A DNA stretch of 47,166 nt from NCBI GenBank assembly GCA_029781795.1, contig JAKOWB010000131.1:1-47166 (forward strand), given 5' to 3'. Position numbers and translations under genes: made by a program. Within the stretch, counting starts at the first letter, position 1, and every line of letters begins with the position of its first letter. Below are positions 27,153-35,672 of the stretch, piece by piece. The notes below the pieces were generated by a model. The model was not told the origin of the DNA. It searched no databases and saw nothing but the letters and a program-made list of their open reading frames with translations. Origin of the DNA: Pseudomonadota bacterium (lineage in GTDB: Bacteria > Pseudomonadota > Alphaproteobacteria > Kiloniellales > JACOMY01).

Positions 27153-28009
27153 CGCGGGCTCTGGAGACGCTCAGGGCCTACCTTCTGCTCTCGCCGGTCA
27201 TCGTCACGGTGATCCTGGGGCTGGTCGGCTGTCTCGGGCTGCTGGCCGTCTCCTCCTTCGGCACGCAGCACTACCTCGACTTCGACTTCGGGCTCTCCAC
27301 CGCCAGCTACCAGCAGGTGCTGGACAGCGCCGCGATCCACAAGCTGATGCTGCGTTCGGCCGGGATCGCCGGGCTGGTCGCCTTCCTCTCGGTGCTGCTG
27401 GCCTTTCCGGTCGCCTACTTCGTCGCCTTCGACGTCGGCGGGCGGCGGCTCTTCTGGCTGGTGGTGCTGACCCTGCCCTCCTGGATCAGCTACCTGCTGC
27501 GCATCCTCTCCTGGAAGCTGATCCTGGGCTACAAGGGCGTGGTGAACAGCGGCCTGCTGGGCGCCGGCCTGATCGACCAGCCGCTGGATTTCCTGCTCTA
27601 CAACCCGACCTCGGTCACCATCGCGCTGGCGCACGCCTGGGCGCCCTTCGCCATCCTGCCGATCTACGTCTCGCTGCAGCGCCTCGACCGTTCGCTGATC
27701 CAGGCAGCCGGCGACCTGGGGGACGGGCCGCTGCGCAGCTTCCGCCGCGTGACCCTGCCGCTGGCCCTGCCCGGCGTCTTCGCCGCCTTCGTGCTGATCT
27801 TCATCCCGGTCTTCGGCGACTACGTGACACCGCAGCTCATCGGCGGGCCGAGCGGCGTCATGGTCGGCGTCTTCATCGCCATGCAGTTCGGCGCCTCCAA
27901 CAACATCCCGCTGGGCGGAGCGCTGGCCATCAGCACCATGCTGGTGGCGACGCTGCTGGCCTGCCTGCTGGTGCTGGGCACCAGGCGCCTGGTGAGGGCC
28001 TTCAGATGA
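27149..28009 (+). CDS. Polyamine-type ABC transporter permease (PotB family)
   Basis: 286 residues, ATG coupled to the regulator stop. It has six helices: YLLLSPVIVTVILGLVGCLG begins the first. The motif WISYLLRILSWKLILGYKGVVN replaces the usual TSFLIRTYAW region, and the EAA loop is LIQAAGDLGDGPLRSFRRVTLP (about 185-207, in part). FIPVFGDYVTPQLIGGPSG is typical of PotB-type subunits. With the next gene it forms the channel for the binding protein at 25284. Its stop overlaps the next ATG. Confidence 0.92.
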   Translation: MTRALETLRAYLLLSPVIVTVILGLVGCLGLLAVSSFGTQHYLDFDFGLSTASYQQVLDSAAIHKLMLRSAGIAGLVAFLSVLLAFPVAYFVAFDVGGRRLFWLVVLTLPSWISYLLRILSWKLILGYKGVVNSGLLGAGLIDQPLDFLLYNPTSVTIALAHAWAPFAILPIYVSLQRLDRSLIQAAGDLGDGPLRSFRRVTLPLALPGVFAAFVLIFIPVFGDYVTPQLIGGPSGVMVGVFIAMQFGASNNIPLGGALAISTMLVATLLACLLVLGTRRLVRAFR

Positions 28010-28797
28010 AGAAGCTGCGCAAGGCCTACGTGCTGCTCTACCTGGTGGCGCTCTACCTGCCGATCCTCTTCATCGTGCTCTTCGCCTTCCACGATTCCGT
28101 CTATGTCTCCTTCCCCTGGCGCGGCTTCACGCTGAAGTGGTTCGGCCAGCTCTTCGCGGCCGAGGGCCTGCTGGCCGCGCTGGAGAACTCGCTGATCGTC
28201 GCCGCGATCACCGCGGTCTGGACCACGGCGACCGCGACTCTGGCGGCCCTCGCCACCTCGCGGATGCACTTCCCCGGCCGCCGGGCCATGAGCCTCGCCC
28301 TGCTGCTGCCGCTGGCCCTGCCGACGGTGGTGATCGGCGTCGCGCTGCTGACTGCCTTCTCGCTGCTCGGGGTCGAGCTCTCGCTCGGCACCGTGACGCT
28401 GGCGCACTGCCTCTTCTGCACGCCCTTCGCCTATGGCGTCATGGCCTCGCAATTCCAGGGACTGGCGCCGACGCTGGAGCAGGCCTCGCTGGACCTGGGC
28501 GAGCCGCCGCTGCGCACCTTCTGGCGGGTGACCCTGCCGCTGGCCTGGCCGGGCATCCTCTCCAGCCTGCTGCTGACCTTCACGGTCTCCTTCGACGAGT
28601 TCATCCTGGCCTTCTTCCTCTCCAGCAACTCGCCGACCCTGCCGGTCTACATGTGGAGCCAGATGCGCTTCCCGGACCGCCTGCCGCTGGTCCTGGCGTT
28701 GGCCACGCTGGTCATCCTCTTCTCCGTCACCGCCGTCGTCGGCTCGCAGCTGCTGCGCCGCAAGGGGAGCCGCGGCACCACAGGGAGCGCCGCATGA
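28006..28797 (+). CDS. Polyamine-type ABC transporter permease (PotC family)
   Basis: 263 residues, six helices. The start is coupled to the previous stop (ATGA). Landmarks are YLPILFIVLFAFHDSVYVSF, GFTLKWFGQLFAAEGLL, the EAA loop TLEQASLDLGEPPLRTFWRVTLP (in part) and TVSFDEFILAFFLSSNSPTLPV. The stop overlaps the ATPase start. Function as the second channel subunit is well supported; substrate is unknown. Confidence 0.92.
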   Translation: MKKLRKAYVLLYLVALYLPILFIVLFAFHDSVYVSFPWRGFTLKWFGQLFAAEGLLAALENSLIVAAITAVWTTATATLAALATSRMHFPGRRAMSLALLLPLALPTVVIGVALLTAFSLLGVELSLGTVTLAHCLFCTPFAYGVMASQFQGLAPTLEQASLDLGEPPLRTFWRVTLPLAWPGILSSLLLTFTVSFDEFILAFFLSSNSPTLPVYMWSQMRFPDRLPLVLALATLVILFSVTAVVGSQLLRRKGSRGTTGSAA

Positions 28798-29876
28798 CCT
28801 GGCCCTTCATCGACATCCAGGGGCTGGAAAAGCGCTTCGGCGCGGTCCGTGCCGTGCAGCCCTGCGACCTCGGCATCGGCAGCGGCGAGTTCTTCTCGCT
28901 GCTCGGCCCCTCGGGCTGCGGCAAGACCACGCTGCTGCGCATGATCGGCGGGCTGGAGAGCCCGAGCGGCGGCAAGGTCTTCATCGACGGCAGCGACGTG
29001 ACGCGCCTGCCCGCCCATCGCCGCCCCACCAACATGGTGTTCCAGAGCTACGCCATCTTCCCGCACCTGACGGTGGGCGAGAACATCGCCTATGGCCTGG
29101 CGCGCCGCCGTCCGACGCCGGCCGAGCGCGACGCCGCGGTGCAGCGCATGCTGGAACTGATCCACCTGCCCGGCTTCGCCGACCGCCGGCCGGACCAGCT
29201 CTCCGGCGGCCAGCTTCAGCGCGTCGCCCTGGCCCGTGCCCTGGTGCTGAAGCCCAAGGTGCTGCTGCTGGACGAGCCGCTCGCCGCACTGGACAAGAAG
29301 CTGCGCGAGAACATGCAGCTTGAGCTGCGCCGCCTGCAGCGCGAGGTCGGCATCACCTTCATCCTGGTGACGCACGACCAGGAGGAGGCGCTGACCCTGT
29401 CCGACCGCATCGCGGTGATGCAGGAGGGGCGCGTGCTGCAGTGTTCCTCTCCGCGTGAGCTCTATGAGCGGCCGACCAGCCACGCCGTCGCCGCCTTCGT
29501 CGGCGAGATGAACTTCCTGCCCGCCCGGGTCACCAGGGCGAATGGCAACTCTGTGCTGCTGGAGGTCGCCGGCCTCGGCCCCCTGGCGGTGCCGCCCGCC
29601 GCCTGCGCCCTGGCGGCCGGCGATGCCGTTACCCTGGCGCTGCGCCCGGAGCGCCTGGCGATCCGGCCGGCGCGCGAGGGCCAGCCGATCTTCGAGGTGC
29701 GGGAGAGCACCTACTTCGGCAACCGCACGCTCTACCAGGTCGCCGGTGGCGGCCTGGCGGAACCCCTCGCCGTGTTCCACGCCAACGACCTGGAGCGCGC
29801 CGATGCCGTGTTCGAGCCCGGCGTACGGGTCGGCCTTACCGCCGATGCCGCCGCCGCCGTGATCCTGCCCGCGTGA
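28794..29876 (+). CDS. Polyamine-type ABC transporter ATPase (PotA family)
   Basis: 360 residues from the ATG at 28794. Walker A is GPSGCGKTT (about 41-49), Q-loop VFQSYAIFPH, signature LSGGQLQRVALARAL, Walker B VLLLDEPLAALD and H-loop VTHDQEEAL. The TOBE domain starts near residue 235 (FVGEMNFLPARVTRANG... LRPERLAI). It is distinct in sequence from the ATPase at 19620, so the two transporters are not recent duplicates. It is coupled to the permease upstream and 27 bases ahead of the oxygenase gene. Confidence 0.93.
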   Translation: MTWPFIDIQGLEKRFGAVRAVQPCDLGIGSGEFFSLLGPSGCGKTTLLRMIGGLESPSGGKVFIDGSDVTRLPAHRRPTNMVFQSYAIFPHLTVGENIAYGLARRRPTPAERDAAVQRMLELIHLPGFADRRPDQLSGGQLQRVALARALVLKPKVLLLDEPLAALDKKLRENMQLELRRLQREVGITFILVTHDQEEALTLSDRIAVMQEGRVLQCSSPRELYERPTSHAVAAFVGEMNFLPARVTRANGNSVLLEVAGLGPLAVPPAACALAAGDAVTLALRPERLAIRPAREGQPIFEVRESTYFGNRTLYQVAGGGLAEPLAVFHANDLERADAVFEPGVRVGLTADAAAAVILPA

Positions 29877-29903
29877 CACCCGCAACCCCCTGAGGAGACG
29901 ACC

Positions 29904-30734
29904 ATGAGCCGAGCAGTCCTGCGCCCCGAGGAGGTCGTGAACCTGGAGGCCTGGCCGATCGCCGACCCGGCCGATCCGCGCCGCGCCGCGCTGGTCGGCC
30001 GCCTGCGCCACGACCTCGACACGCTGCAGTACTGCGTGCTGCCGGACTTCATCACCCGGGAGGCGCTGGAACAGACCATCGCCGACGTACGGACGGTGTT
30101 CGAGCGCGGCTACCGCAACCGCTCGCACCGCACCTGCTATCTCTACAAGAAGGGCGACCCGAGCAAGCCTGCGGACGACCCGGCCAACATCTTCTTCGAT
30201 GCCTCGTACCGCATGATCGCCAACGACGTGCTGCCCGAGGAGATCCCGATCAAGACCCTCTACCACTGGCCGGCGATGATCCGTTTCGTCGAGGACGTGG
30301 TGAGTGCGCCACGGCTCTTTCCCAGCGACGACCCGCTGCAGCCGGTGAACGTGGTCTGCTACGAGGCCGGCGACTGCTCGGCCTGGCACTTCGATTCCAC
30401 CAGCCCTTTCACCATGACGTTGATGCTGCAGGCGGCCGAGTCAGGCGGCGAGTTCGAGATCGTCCCCAATACCCGCAGCCAGGACGATCCCATGACCGCC
30501 GAGGTCGCCAAGGTGCTGAAGGGCGACCGCAGCCGCCTGAAGACCGTGCCGCGCGAGCCCGGCGCCCTGGTGATCTTCCGCGGCTGCAATTCGCTGCATC
30601 GCGTGACCGAGGTGGCGGGATCGCGCCAGCGCCTCATGTCGGTCTTCGTCTACGAGGATCACCCCGGCGTCATCGGCGACCCCGGCGTCAACGAGACGGT
30701 CTACGGCCGCAGCGGGGCGGCGCAGCCTGCCTGA
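29904..30734 (+). CDS. 2-oxoglutarate/Fe(II)-dependent oxygenase (HalD/BesD-like hydroxylase family)
   Basis: 276 residues, TGAGGAG upstream of the ATG. The iron site is intact: His162 and Asp164 in SAWHFDSTSPF, then His232 in NSLHRVTEV. The 2-oxoglutarate-binding Arg is in VAGSRQRLMSV (Arg241 or Arg243). SGGEFEIVPNTR and PGALVIFRGCNSLHR resemble BesD/HalD amino acid halogenases and their hydroxylase relatives. Those halogenases have Gly in place of the Asp, so the Asp here predicts hydroxylation rather than halogenation. As the last gene of a BetI-regulated importer operon, it probably hydroxylates the imported cationic amino acid, polyamine or betaine; that is inference. The stop is four bases from the convergent torT stop. 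Confidence 0.87.
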   Translation: MSRAVLRPEEVVNLEAWPIADPADPRRAALVGRLRHDLDTLQYCVLPDFITREALEQTIADVRTVFERGYRNRSHRTCYLYKKGDPSKPADDPANIFFDASYRMIANDVLPEEIPIKTLYHWPAMIRFVEDVVSAPRLFPSDDPLQPVNVVCYEAGDCSAWHFDSTSPFTMTLMLQAAESGGEFEIVPNTRSQDDPMTAEVAKVLKGDRSRLKTVPREPGALVIFRGCNSLHRVTEVAGSRQRLMSVFVYEDHPGVIGDPGVNETVYGRSGAAQPA

Positions 30735-30738
30735 AACT

Positions 30739-31791
30739 TCACGGCGGCTCGACCACGAAGGTCGGCGCGAAGGAGGCCGGCGCCAGCGAGTTCTCGACCG
30801 CCAGCCCGTCGAGGTTGGCCTGGTCGACCACGACGATGCGCGGACCGGCCTGGCGGACCACCGGCAGCCCCTCCAGCAGGCGCACCGCCTGGTCGATGGC
30901 GAGGCGCCCTTGCACCACGGGGGAGTCGGTCGGCGCGGCCAGGATCCTGCCGCGCTTGATGCCGCGGTAGACGCCGTGGGTGAAGTAGTCGGCCAGCACC
31001 TTGATCTGCCCGGTGAGGCCGCGCTCGCGCAGCAGCGAGACCGCGGCCTCGGCGGTGACGGCGCTGCCGACGATGTAGTCGATGTCCGGCCGTTCCTCCA
31101 GCGCCTCCTCCAGCAGGATGAGCTGGATCTCGGTGCCGGTGTCGCCGTACTTGGTGACCACGATCTCGGCTGCGCTGTCCTGCAGTCCAGCCGTGAGCCC
31201 GGTCTGCACGAAGCCGACCCAGCCGGCGCCGACCGGGCCAGGAAACCAGGCAACCTTCACCGGCGGCGAGCCCTTTGGATGGCGAAGCGCGAAGTAGTGG
31301 CCGATGGCACGGCCCATCTCGACCCAGGAGACCAGCGACTTCGCGGCGATCCCCGCATCGGCGATGTCGTTCACCGTCGCCACCACCGGCATCCGCTTCG
31401 ACAGGCGCAGCATCAGGTCGCTGAGCCCATCGTAGGAGACCGTGCCGACCACCAAGGCCTCGGCCCCCTCGGCGACGCAGCCCTCGATCTGGCTGCGCTG
31501 GCGCTCCAGGTTGGGATAGCCGCCGGCCTCCACCACCTCCAGCGCGATGCCCAGGCGCCGGGCTTCCTCCACCATGCCGTAGTTGACGCTGAGCCAGTAG
31601 GAATCCTTCAGGTGCGGATAGGAGGCGCAGAGCCGCCAGGGCCGGCTGGCGTGCTCCAGCGGCTGGTACTGCACGCTGCGCGGCGGGCCATTCCAGGTGA
31701 AGGCCGGCTCCCAGGCGTCGAGCTCCCAGGTCTCGGCGCGCAGCGGCGCGGGCAGCAGGCAGAGCAAGAGGATGAGAAGGCGCATCGCCAT
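30739..31791 (-). CDS. torT: Periplasmic binding protein TorT (TMAO sensor component)
   Basis: 350 residues from the ATG at 31791, or 348 from the second at 31785. A signal peptide (LLILLLCLLPAPLRA) is cleaved near residue 19. The mature protein begins ETWELDAW, then the TorT-typical WRLCASYPHLKDSYWLSVNYGMVEEARRLG (read in part) and a sugar-binding-type fold (GGYPNLERQRSQIEGCVAEGAEALVVGTVSYDG, read in part), with GPVGAGWVGFVQTGL. TorT binds trimethylamine N-oxide in the periplasm and sets the signalling state of TorS. It is divergent from torS with only 58 bases between starts, and lies next to torS and torR as in the classical system. No torC, torA or torD is nearby. Confidence 0.9.
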   Translation of the reverse strand: MAMRLLILLLCLLPAPLRAETWELDAWEPAFTWNGPPRSVQYQPLEHASRPWRLCASYPHLKDSYWLSVNYGMVEEARRLGIALEVVEAGGYPNLERQRSQIEGCVAEGAEALVVGTVSYDGLSDLMLRLSKRMPVVATVNDIADAGIAAKSLVSWVEMGRAIGHYFALRHPKGSPPVKVAWFPGPVGAGWVGFVQTGLTAGLQDSAAEIVVTKYGDTGTEIQLILLEEALEERPDIDYIVGSAVTAEAAVSLLRERGLTGQIKVLADYFTHGVYRGIKRGRILAAPTDSPVVQGRLAIDQAVRLLEGLPVVRQAGPRIVVVDQANLDGLAVENSLAPASFAPTFVVEPP

Positions 31792-31849
31792 GGCGCCCGG
31801 AGTCTAGGTCGCTTCCGCCCGGGACGGTAACGGGTTTTAATGCCGGTCC

Positions 31850-34795
31850 ATGGCACGGCGCATCGGCATCGGCGGGCGGCTATTCCTGGCCTTCGCGGCC
31901 ATTGCCCTGCTGTCGCTCGGCGCCGGCGTCATCGCCTGGCTGGCGCTGAAGGACGTGGCGGCGACGCAGGCGACGGTCAGCGCCCGCGCCCTTCCCGCCG
32001 CCGCCAGCGCGCAGGACCTGGCCAAGGCCAGCGCGCTGCTGCTGGCCAACGGCCCGCGGCTCAGCGCCGCGCGCGACGAGGCCGAGCGAGCCCGCAGCCG
32101 CGCCACGCTGGACGAACAGGCCATCGGCCTGGCGCGGGCGCTGGCGACGCTGGAGACGTTGGACTTCGCACCCGACACCGTCGTCCTGCTGAAGCACTCG
32201 GTCGACGCCATGCTGGCCAACCTGGAGCAGCAGGACCGTCTGGTGGTCCGACGGCTGGAGGCCGAGGCGCGGCTGCGCGAGGCCAGCGCCCGCAGCCTGG
32301 CGGCGGCCGGCGCCATCGTCGACCTCTCCGAGACCCTGGTGTCGAACGCCGCCGCCGCGGTCAACGCCGTCATCTCCAACCTCTACGCCCTGGTCGAGCA
32401 GGCCGGCGGCGCCGAGCAGATCTACGACGCGCTGGACCGCCTGATCGAGGGTGATGTCTATCACCTGGAGCGCATGTTCGAACTGCGCCTGCGGGCCTCG
32501 CAGATGGGCCTGCTGCTGAACCAGCTCGGCCGCGCCGCCAGCGAGGAGGAGATCGCCGCCATCGAGCGCGCCTATCGCGGCCATCTGAGGGTGCTGATCC
32601 GGCGCATCGCCTCGATCGCCGACCCGGTGCGCCGCGCCCAGGCGGAGGAGCAGCTTGCCCTGCTGACCGGCACCGCCGGCGCCGGGTCAGGCACGGCCGG
32701 CCGGACCGAGGGCATCTTCGCCGAGCGCCGCCTGTTGCTGTCGATAGAGGCGGAGCTGGCCGACCTGGACGAGTCCAACCGCGACCTCGCGGCCAGCGTC
32801 GACCAGGGCGTCGGCGGCCTGACGGCCGAGGTCGGCAGCTTCGCCGCCGCCGCCGCCGGCGGCGCCGATCGCTCGGCCAGCAACGGCCTTGTGCTGCTGG
32901 CCGCCGCGCTGGCGGCCACTCTGGCGCTCTCCGCCGCCATCGTCTGGTTCTACGTGCGCCGTCATGTGGCGCGCCGGCTGGACCACCTGGCCGGCGGCAT
33001 GCGGCGACTGGCGCAAGGCGACCTGGCGGTCACGGTCGATGCCGCCGGCCGCGACGAGCTGGCCGAGATGGCGCGCGCCATCGAGTTCTTCCGCGCCGAG
33101 GCGATCCGCAAGCGCGAGCTGGAGGGCGAGCGCGAGCGGGTCAATGCCGAGCTGCGGCGCCACCGCGAGGAACTGCAGGTGCTGGTTCAGGAGCGCACGG
33201 CGCAGCTGGAGGACGCCAACAGCCGCCTGCTGCACGAGGTGGAGAACCACGCCGCCGCGCGCGAGCGCGCCGAGGCCGCCAGTCGCGCCAAGTCGCAGTT
33301 CCTCGCCGCCATGAGCCACGAGATCCGCACGCCGATGAGCGGCATGCTGGGAATGTTGCGCGTGGTCGAGGGCGGCGCGCTCGACGAGGGGCAACGGCGC
33401 CACCTGAAGCTGGTCAGCAGCGCCGGCGACGCGCTGCTCGGCATCCTCAACTCCATCCTCGACTACTCCAAGATCGAGGCACGACGGCTCGAGGTGGAGA
33501 AGGCGCCCTTCGCCCTCGGCCCGCTGCTGGAAGGTATCGTCGACCTGCTGCGGCCCGCGGCGGATGAGAAGCGGCTTACCCTGGCGCTGGAACTGGCGCC
33601 CGGCCTGCCGGACTGGTGCCTGGGCGACGCCGCCAAGCTGCGCCAGATCCTCTTCAACCTGGTCGGCAACGCGGTGAAGTTCACGCAGACCGGCGGCGTC
33701 ACCCTGGCCGTCGCGGCCTGCCCGCTGGCCGACGGCCGCTCGGCCGTCGATTTCACCGTGATCGACAGCGGCATCGGCATCGCGCCGGAGCAGCAGGCGC
33801 ACCTTTTCGAGGCCTTCACCCAGCTCGACCCCTCCATCACCCGGCGCTACGGCGGCACCGGCCTCGGCCTGGCCATCAGTCGCGCCCTGGCCGAGGCGCT
33901 GGAGGGACGCATCGCCGTGCAGTCGGAGCCGGGCGCCGGCAGCCGCTTCACCCTCAGCCTGCCGCTGGCCCACGCGACGGCGCCTGTGACGGCGACAGTG
34001 CGCGCCGCGGCGCCGGGCGAGGGCCGCAGTCTCGCCGTGCTGCTGGTGGAGGACGACGAGGTGAACCAGGTGGTGGCCGAGACCTACCTGCAGCGCCAGG
34101 GCCACCGCGTCTGCCTGGTCGCGGACGGACGGGCCGCCGTCGCCGCGGCGGCCGAGGCGGACTACGACCTCATCCTGATGGACATCTCGCTGCCCGGCAT
34201 GGACGGGCTGGAGGCGACGCGCCGCATTCGCGCGCTGGAGCATCCGCAGCGGCGCCGCGTGCCGATCATCGCCATGTCGGCGCACGTCTTCCGCGACGAG
34301 ATCGAGCGTCACCTCTCGGCCGGCATGAACGCCTTCCTCGGCAAGCCCTTCTTTCCCGAGCAGCTCGCCGCCACCATCGAGGCCGTGCTGGCCGGCGAAC
34401 GCGCTGCTGCCCCGAGCCTGCCGGCCGCCGGTGACGCCCTGCTCGCCGCCGGCGTGCTGCGGGAGGACCTGGCGGCACTGGGCGCGGAGCGCCTGGCGCG
34501 CATCCTGGCGATCTTCTTCGACGTGGCGCCGCGCCGCGTCGCCGAACTGCGGGCCGCCGGCGCGGCCGGGCACCTGGCCACGGTCCGTCGCCTGGCGCAT
34601 GCCCTGCGCTCCAGCGCCGCCGCCGTCGGGCTGGAGCGCCTGGCCGAGCGCGCGGCGCTGCTCGAGAGCGCCGGCCAGTCCGGCGACCACGAGACGGTGG
34701 AGACGCTGTTGCGGGACCTGCCGCCGCTCTATGCCCGCTCGGCCGCGGCGCTGGAGGAGGCCTGGACGGCGCTGCGCCGCGCCGCCGCCGAGTAG
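31850..34795 (+). CDS. torS: Hybrid sensor histidine kinase TorS
   Basis: 981 residues with the full tripartite TorS order. First membrane helix is about 10-32, followed by a helical periplasmic sensor of about 310 residues. The second helix is about 344-367, with HAMP at 368-420 and coiled coil at 425-475. HisKA has His490 in AAMSHEIRTPMSGML, then HATPase with GNAVKFT, DSGIGI and GGTGLGLAIS. The receiver has Asp778 in LILMDISLPGMDG and the C-terminal HPt has His917 in RLAHALRSSAAAVGLE. E. coli TorS has this architecture, binds TorT at its sensor and phosphorylates TorR through the relay. The start at ATG 31850 has only a weak ribosome site, and the 58-base gap to torT must hold both promoters. 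Confidence 0.93.
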   Translation: MARRIGIGGRLFLAFAAIALLSLGAGVIAWLALKDVAATQATVSARALPAAASAQDLAKASALLLANGPRLSAARDEAERARSRATLDEQAIGLARALATLETLDFAPDTVVLLKHSVDAMLANLEQQDRLVVRRLEAEARLREASARSLAAAGAIVDLSETLVSNAAAAVNAVISNLYALVEQAGGAEQIYDALDRLIEGDVYHLERMFELRLRASQMGLLLNQLGRAASEEEIAAIERAYRGHLRVLIRRIASIADPVRRAQAEEQLALLTGTAGAGSGTAGRTEGIFAERRLLLSIEAELADLDESNRDLAASVDQGVGGLTAEVGSFAAAAAGGADRSASNGLVLLAAALAATLALSAAIVWFYVRRHVARRLDHLAGGMRRLAQGDLAVTVDAAGRDELAEMARAIEFFRAEAIRKRELEGERERVNAELRRHREELQVLVQERTAQLEDANSRLLHEVENHAAARERAEAASRAKSQFLAAMSHEIRTPMSGMLGMLRVVEGGALDEGQRRHLKLVSSAGDALLGILNSILDYSKIEARRLEVEKAPFALGPLLEGIVDLLRPAADEKRLTLALELAPGLPDWCLGDAAKLRQILFNLVGNAVKFTQTGGVTLAVAACPLADGRSAVDFTVIDSGIGIAPEQQAHLFEAFTQLDPSITRRYGGTGLGLAISRALAEALEGRIAVQSEPGAGSRFTLSLPLAHATAPVTATVRAAAPGEGRSLAVLLVEDDEVNQVVAETYLQRQGHRVCLVADGRAAVAAAAEADYDLILMDISLPGMDGLEATRRIRALEHPQRRRVPIIAMSAHVFRDEIERHLSAGMNAFLGKPFFPEQLAATIEAVLAGERAAAPSLPAAGDALLAAGVLREDLAALGAERLARILAIFFDVAPRRVAELRAAGAAGHLATVRRLAHALRSSAAAVGLERLAERAALLESAGQSGDHETVETLLRDLPPLYARSAAALEEAWTALRRAAAE

Positions 34796-34815
34796 TCCGC
34801 CGCCTACTCCATGCC

Positions 34816-35520
34816 CTACTCCACGGGCGCGACGAAGATGTAGCCCTCGCCATGCGCGGTGCGGATGAAGCGCGGATCGCGCGCCGTGTCGCCCAGCTTG
34901 CGGCGCAGGCGCTGCACCAGCACGTCGGCGGTGCGGTCATAGGGGTCCCAGGCACGGTGCGCCACCTGATAGAGGATCTGGTCGCGGCCCAGCGCCTGGC
35001 CGGGATTGCGCAGGAAGAGCGCCAGCAGGAGCTGCTCGGCGTGGGTCAGCTCCACCGGCGTCTCGTCGGGACGCAGCAGCCGGCGCTTGGTCATGTCGTA
35101 GCTATAGCCCTCGAAGCGCCGCAGCGCGCCACCGCCATAGGCATGCTGCGCCGTGCGCCGCAGCAGGTTCTTAACCCGCGCCAGCAGCTCGCGCTGGCTG
35201 AAGGGCTTGGTGACATAGTCGTCGGCGCCGACTTCCAGCCCCACCACGCGGTCGACCTCGCCGCTGCGGCCGGTGACCAGGATGATGCCGACGTCGCTCT
35301 GCGCCCGCAGCTCGCGAGTCAACGACAGGCCATCCTCGCCCGGCAGCATGATGTCGATCATCAGCAGGTGCGCCGGGTCGCGCTGCACCAGGGCGCGCAT
35401 CTCGGCCGCGCTCTCGGCCTCGCTGACGCGATAGCCCTCGGCCGCGAAGTAGGCCGCGAGCTTCGCCCGGGTCACCGCGTCGTCCTCGACGATGACGATG
35501 TGGAAGGCGCTGGCCGCCAC
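34816..35520 (-). CDS. torR: Response regulator TorR (OmpR family)
   Basis: 234 residues from a GTG at 35520 with AAGGAG five bases upstream. The receiver is at 6-120: HIVIVEDDAVTRAKLAAYFAAEGY (in part), phospho-acceptor Asp56 in LLMIDIMLPGEDG, and GIILVTGRSGEVDRVVGLEVGADDYVTKPF, read in part. The C-terminal winged helix (about 135-230) contains ELTHAEQLLLALFLRNPGQ and RTADVLVQRLRRKLGD... HGEGYIF. Similarity to E. coli TorR is strong over the whole length, including the receiver loop GRS-x(3)-DR-x-VGLE-x-GADDYVTKP. It is convergent with torS (20 bases) and divergent from the ProX/TmoX gene across 152 bases carrying phased direct repeats, its likely target. Confidence 0.92.
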   Translation of the reverse strand: MAASAFHIVIVEDDAVTRAKLAAYFAAEGYRVSEAESAAEMRALVQRDPAHLLMIDIMLPGEDGLSLTRELRAQSDVGIILVTGRSGEVDRVVGLEVGADDYVTKPFSQRELLARVKNLLRRTAQHAYGGGALRRFEGYSYDMTKRRLLRPDETPVELTHAEQLLLALFLRNPGQALGRDQILYQVAHRAWDPYDRTADVLVQRLRRKLGDTARDPRFIRTAHGEGYIFVAPVE

Positions 35521-35549
35521 CGCTGCTCCTTCTGGCTGACGGGCTTATG

Positions 35550-35585
35550 TTAACAAGATTTAACAAGACGATACAATCCTTAACG
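35550..35585 (+). promoter_or_regulatory. Phased TTAACAAGA direct repeats, probable TorR/OmpR-type binding sites
   Basis: TTAACAAGAT at 35550-35559 is followed directly by TTAACAAGAC at 35560-35569, a 10-bp period. A shorter TTAAC begins at 35580, 20 bp later and in phase. OmpR-family regulators bind tandem half-sites spaced 10-11 bp. The block lies in the 152-base gap between divergent torR and the ProX/TmoX-type gene. The sequence differs from the E. coli tor box, so assignment to TorR is by position. Confidence 0.65.
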
Positions 35586-35672
35586 CCTTCGAACGTCCGG
35601 GTTTACAGCCCGTCCCTAGCCTTTCCAGGCCCGCGGCGCCGCCGGGGCCAAGGACAAAGGGAGACAAGGCTG

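Noticed and set aside
29904..30734. Fe(II) halogenase
   Set aside because: The iron site keeps Asp164 (HFD); halogenases of this family have Gly there to open the halide site.
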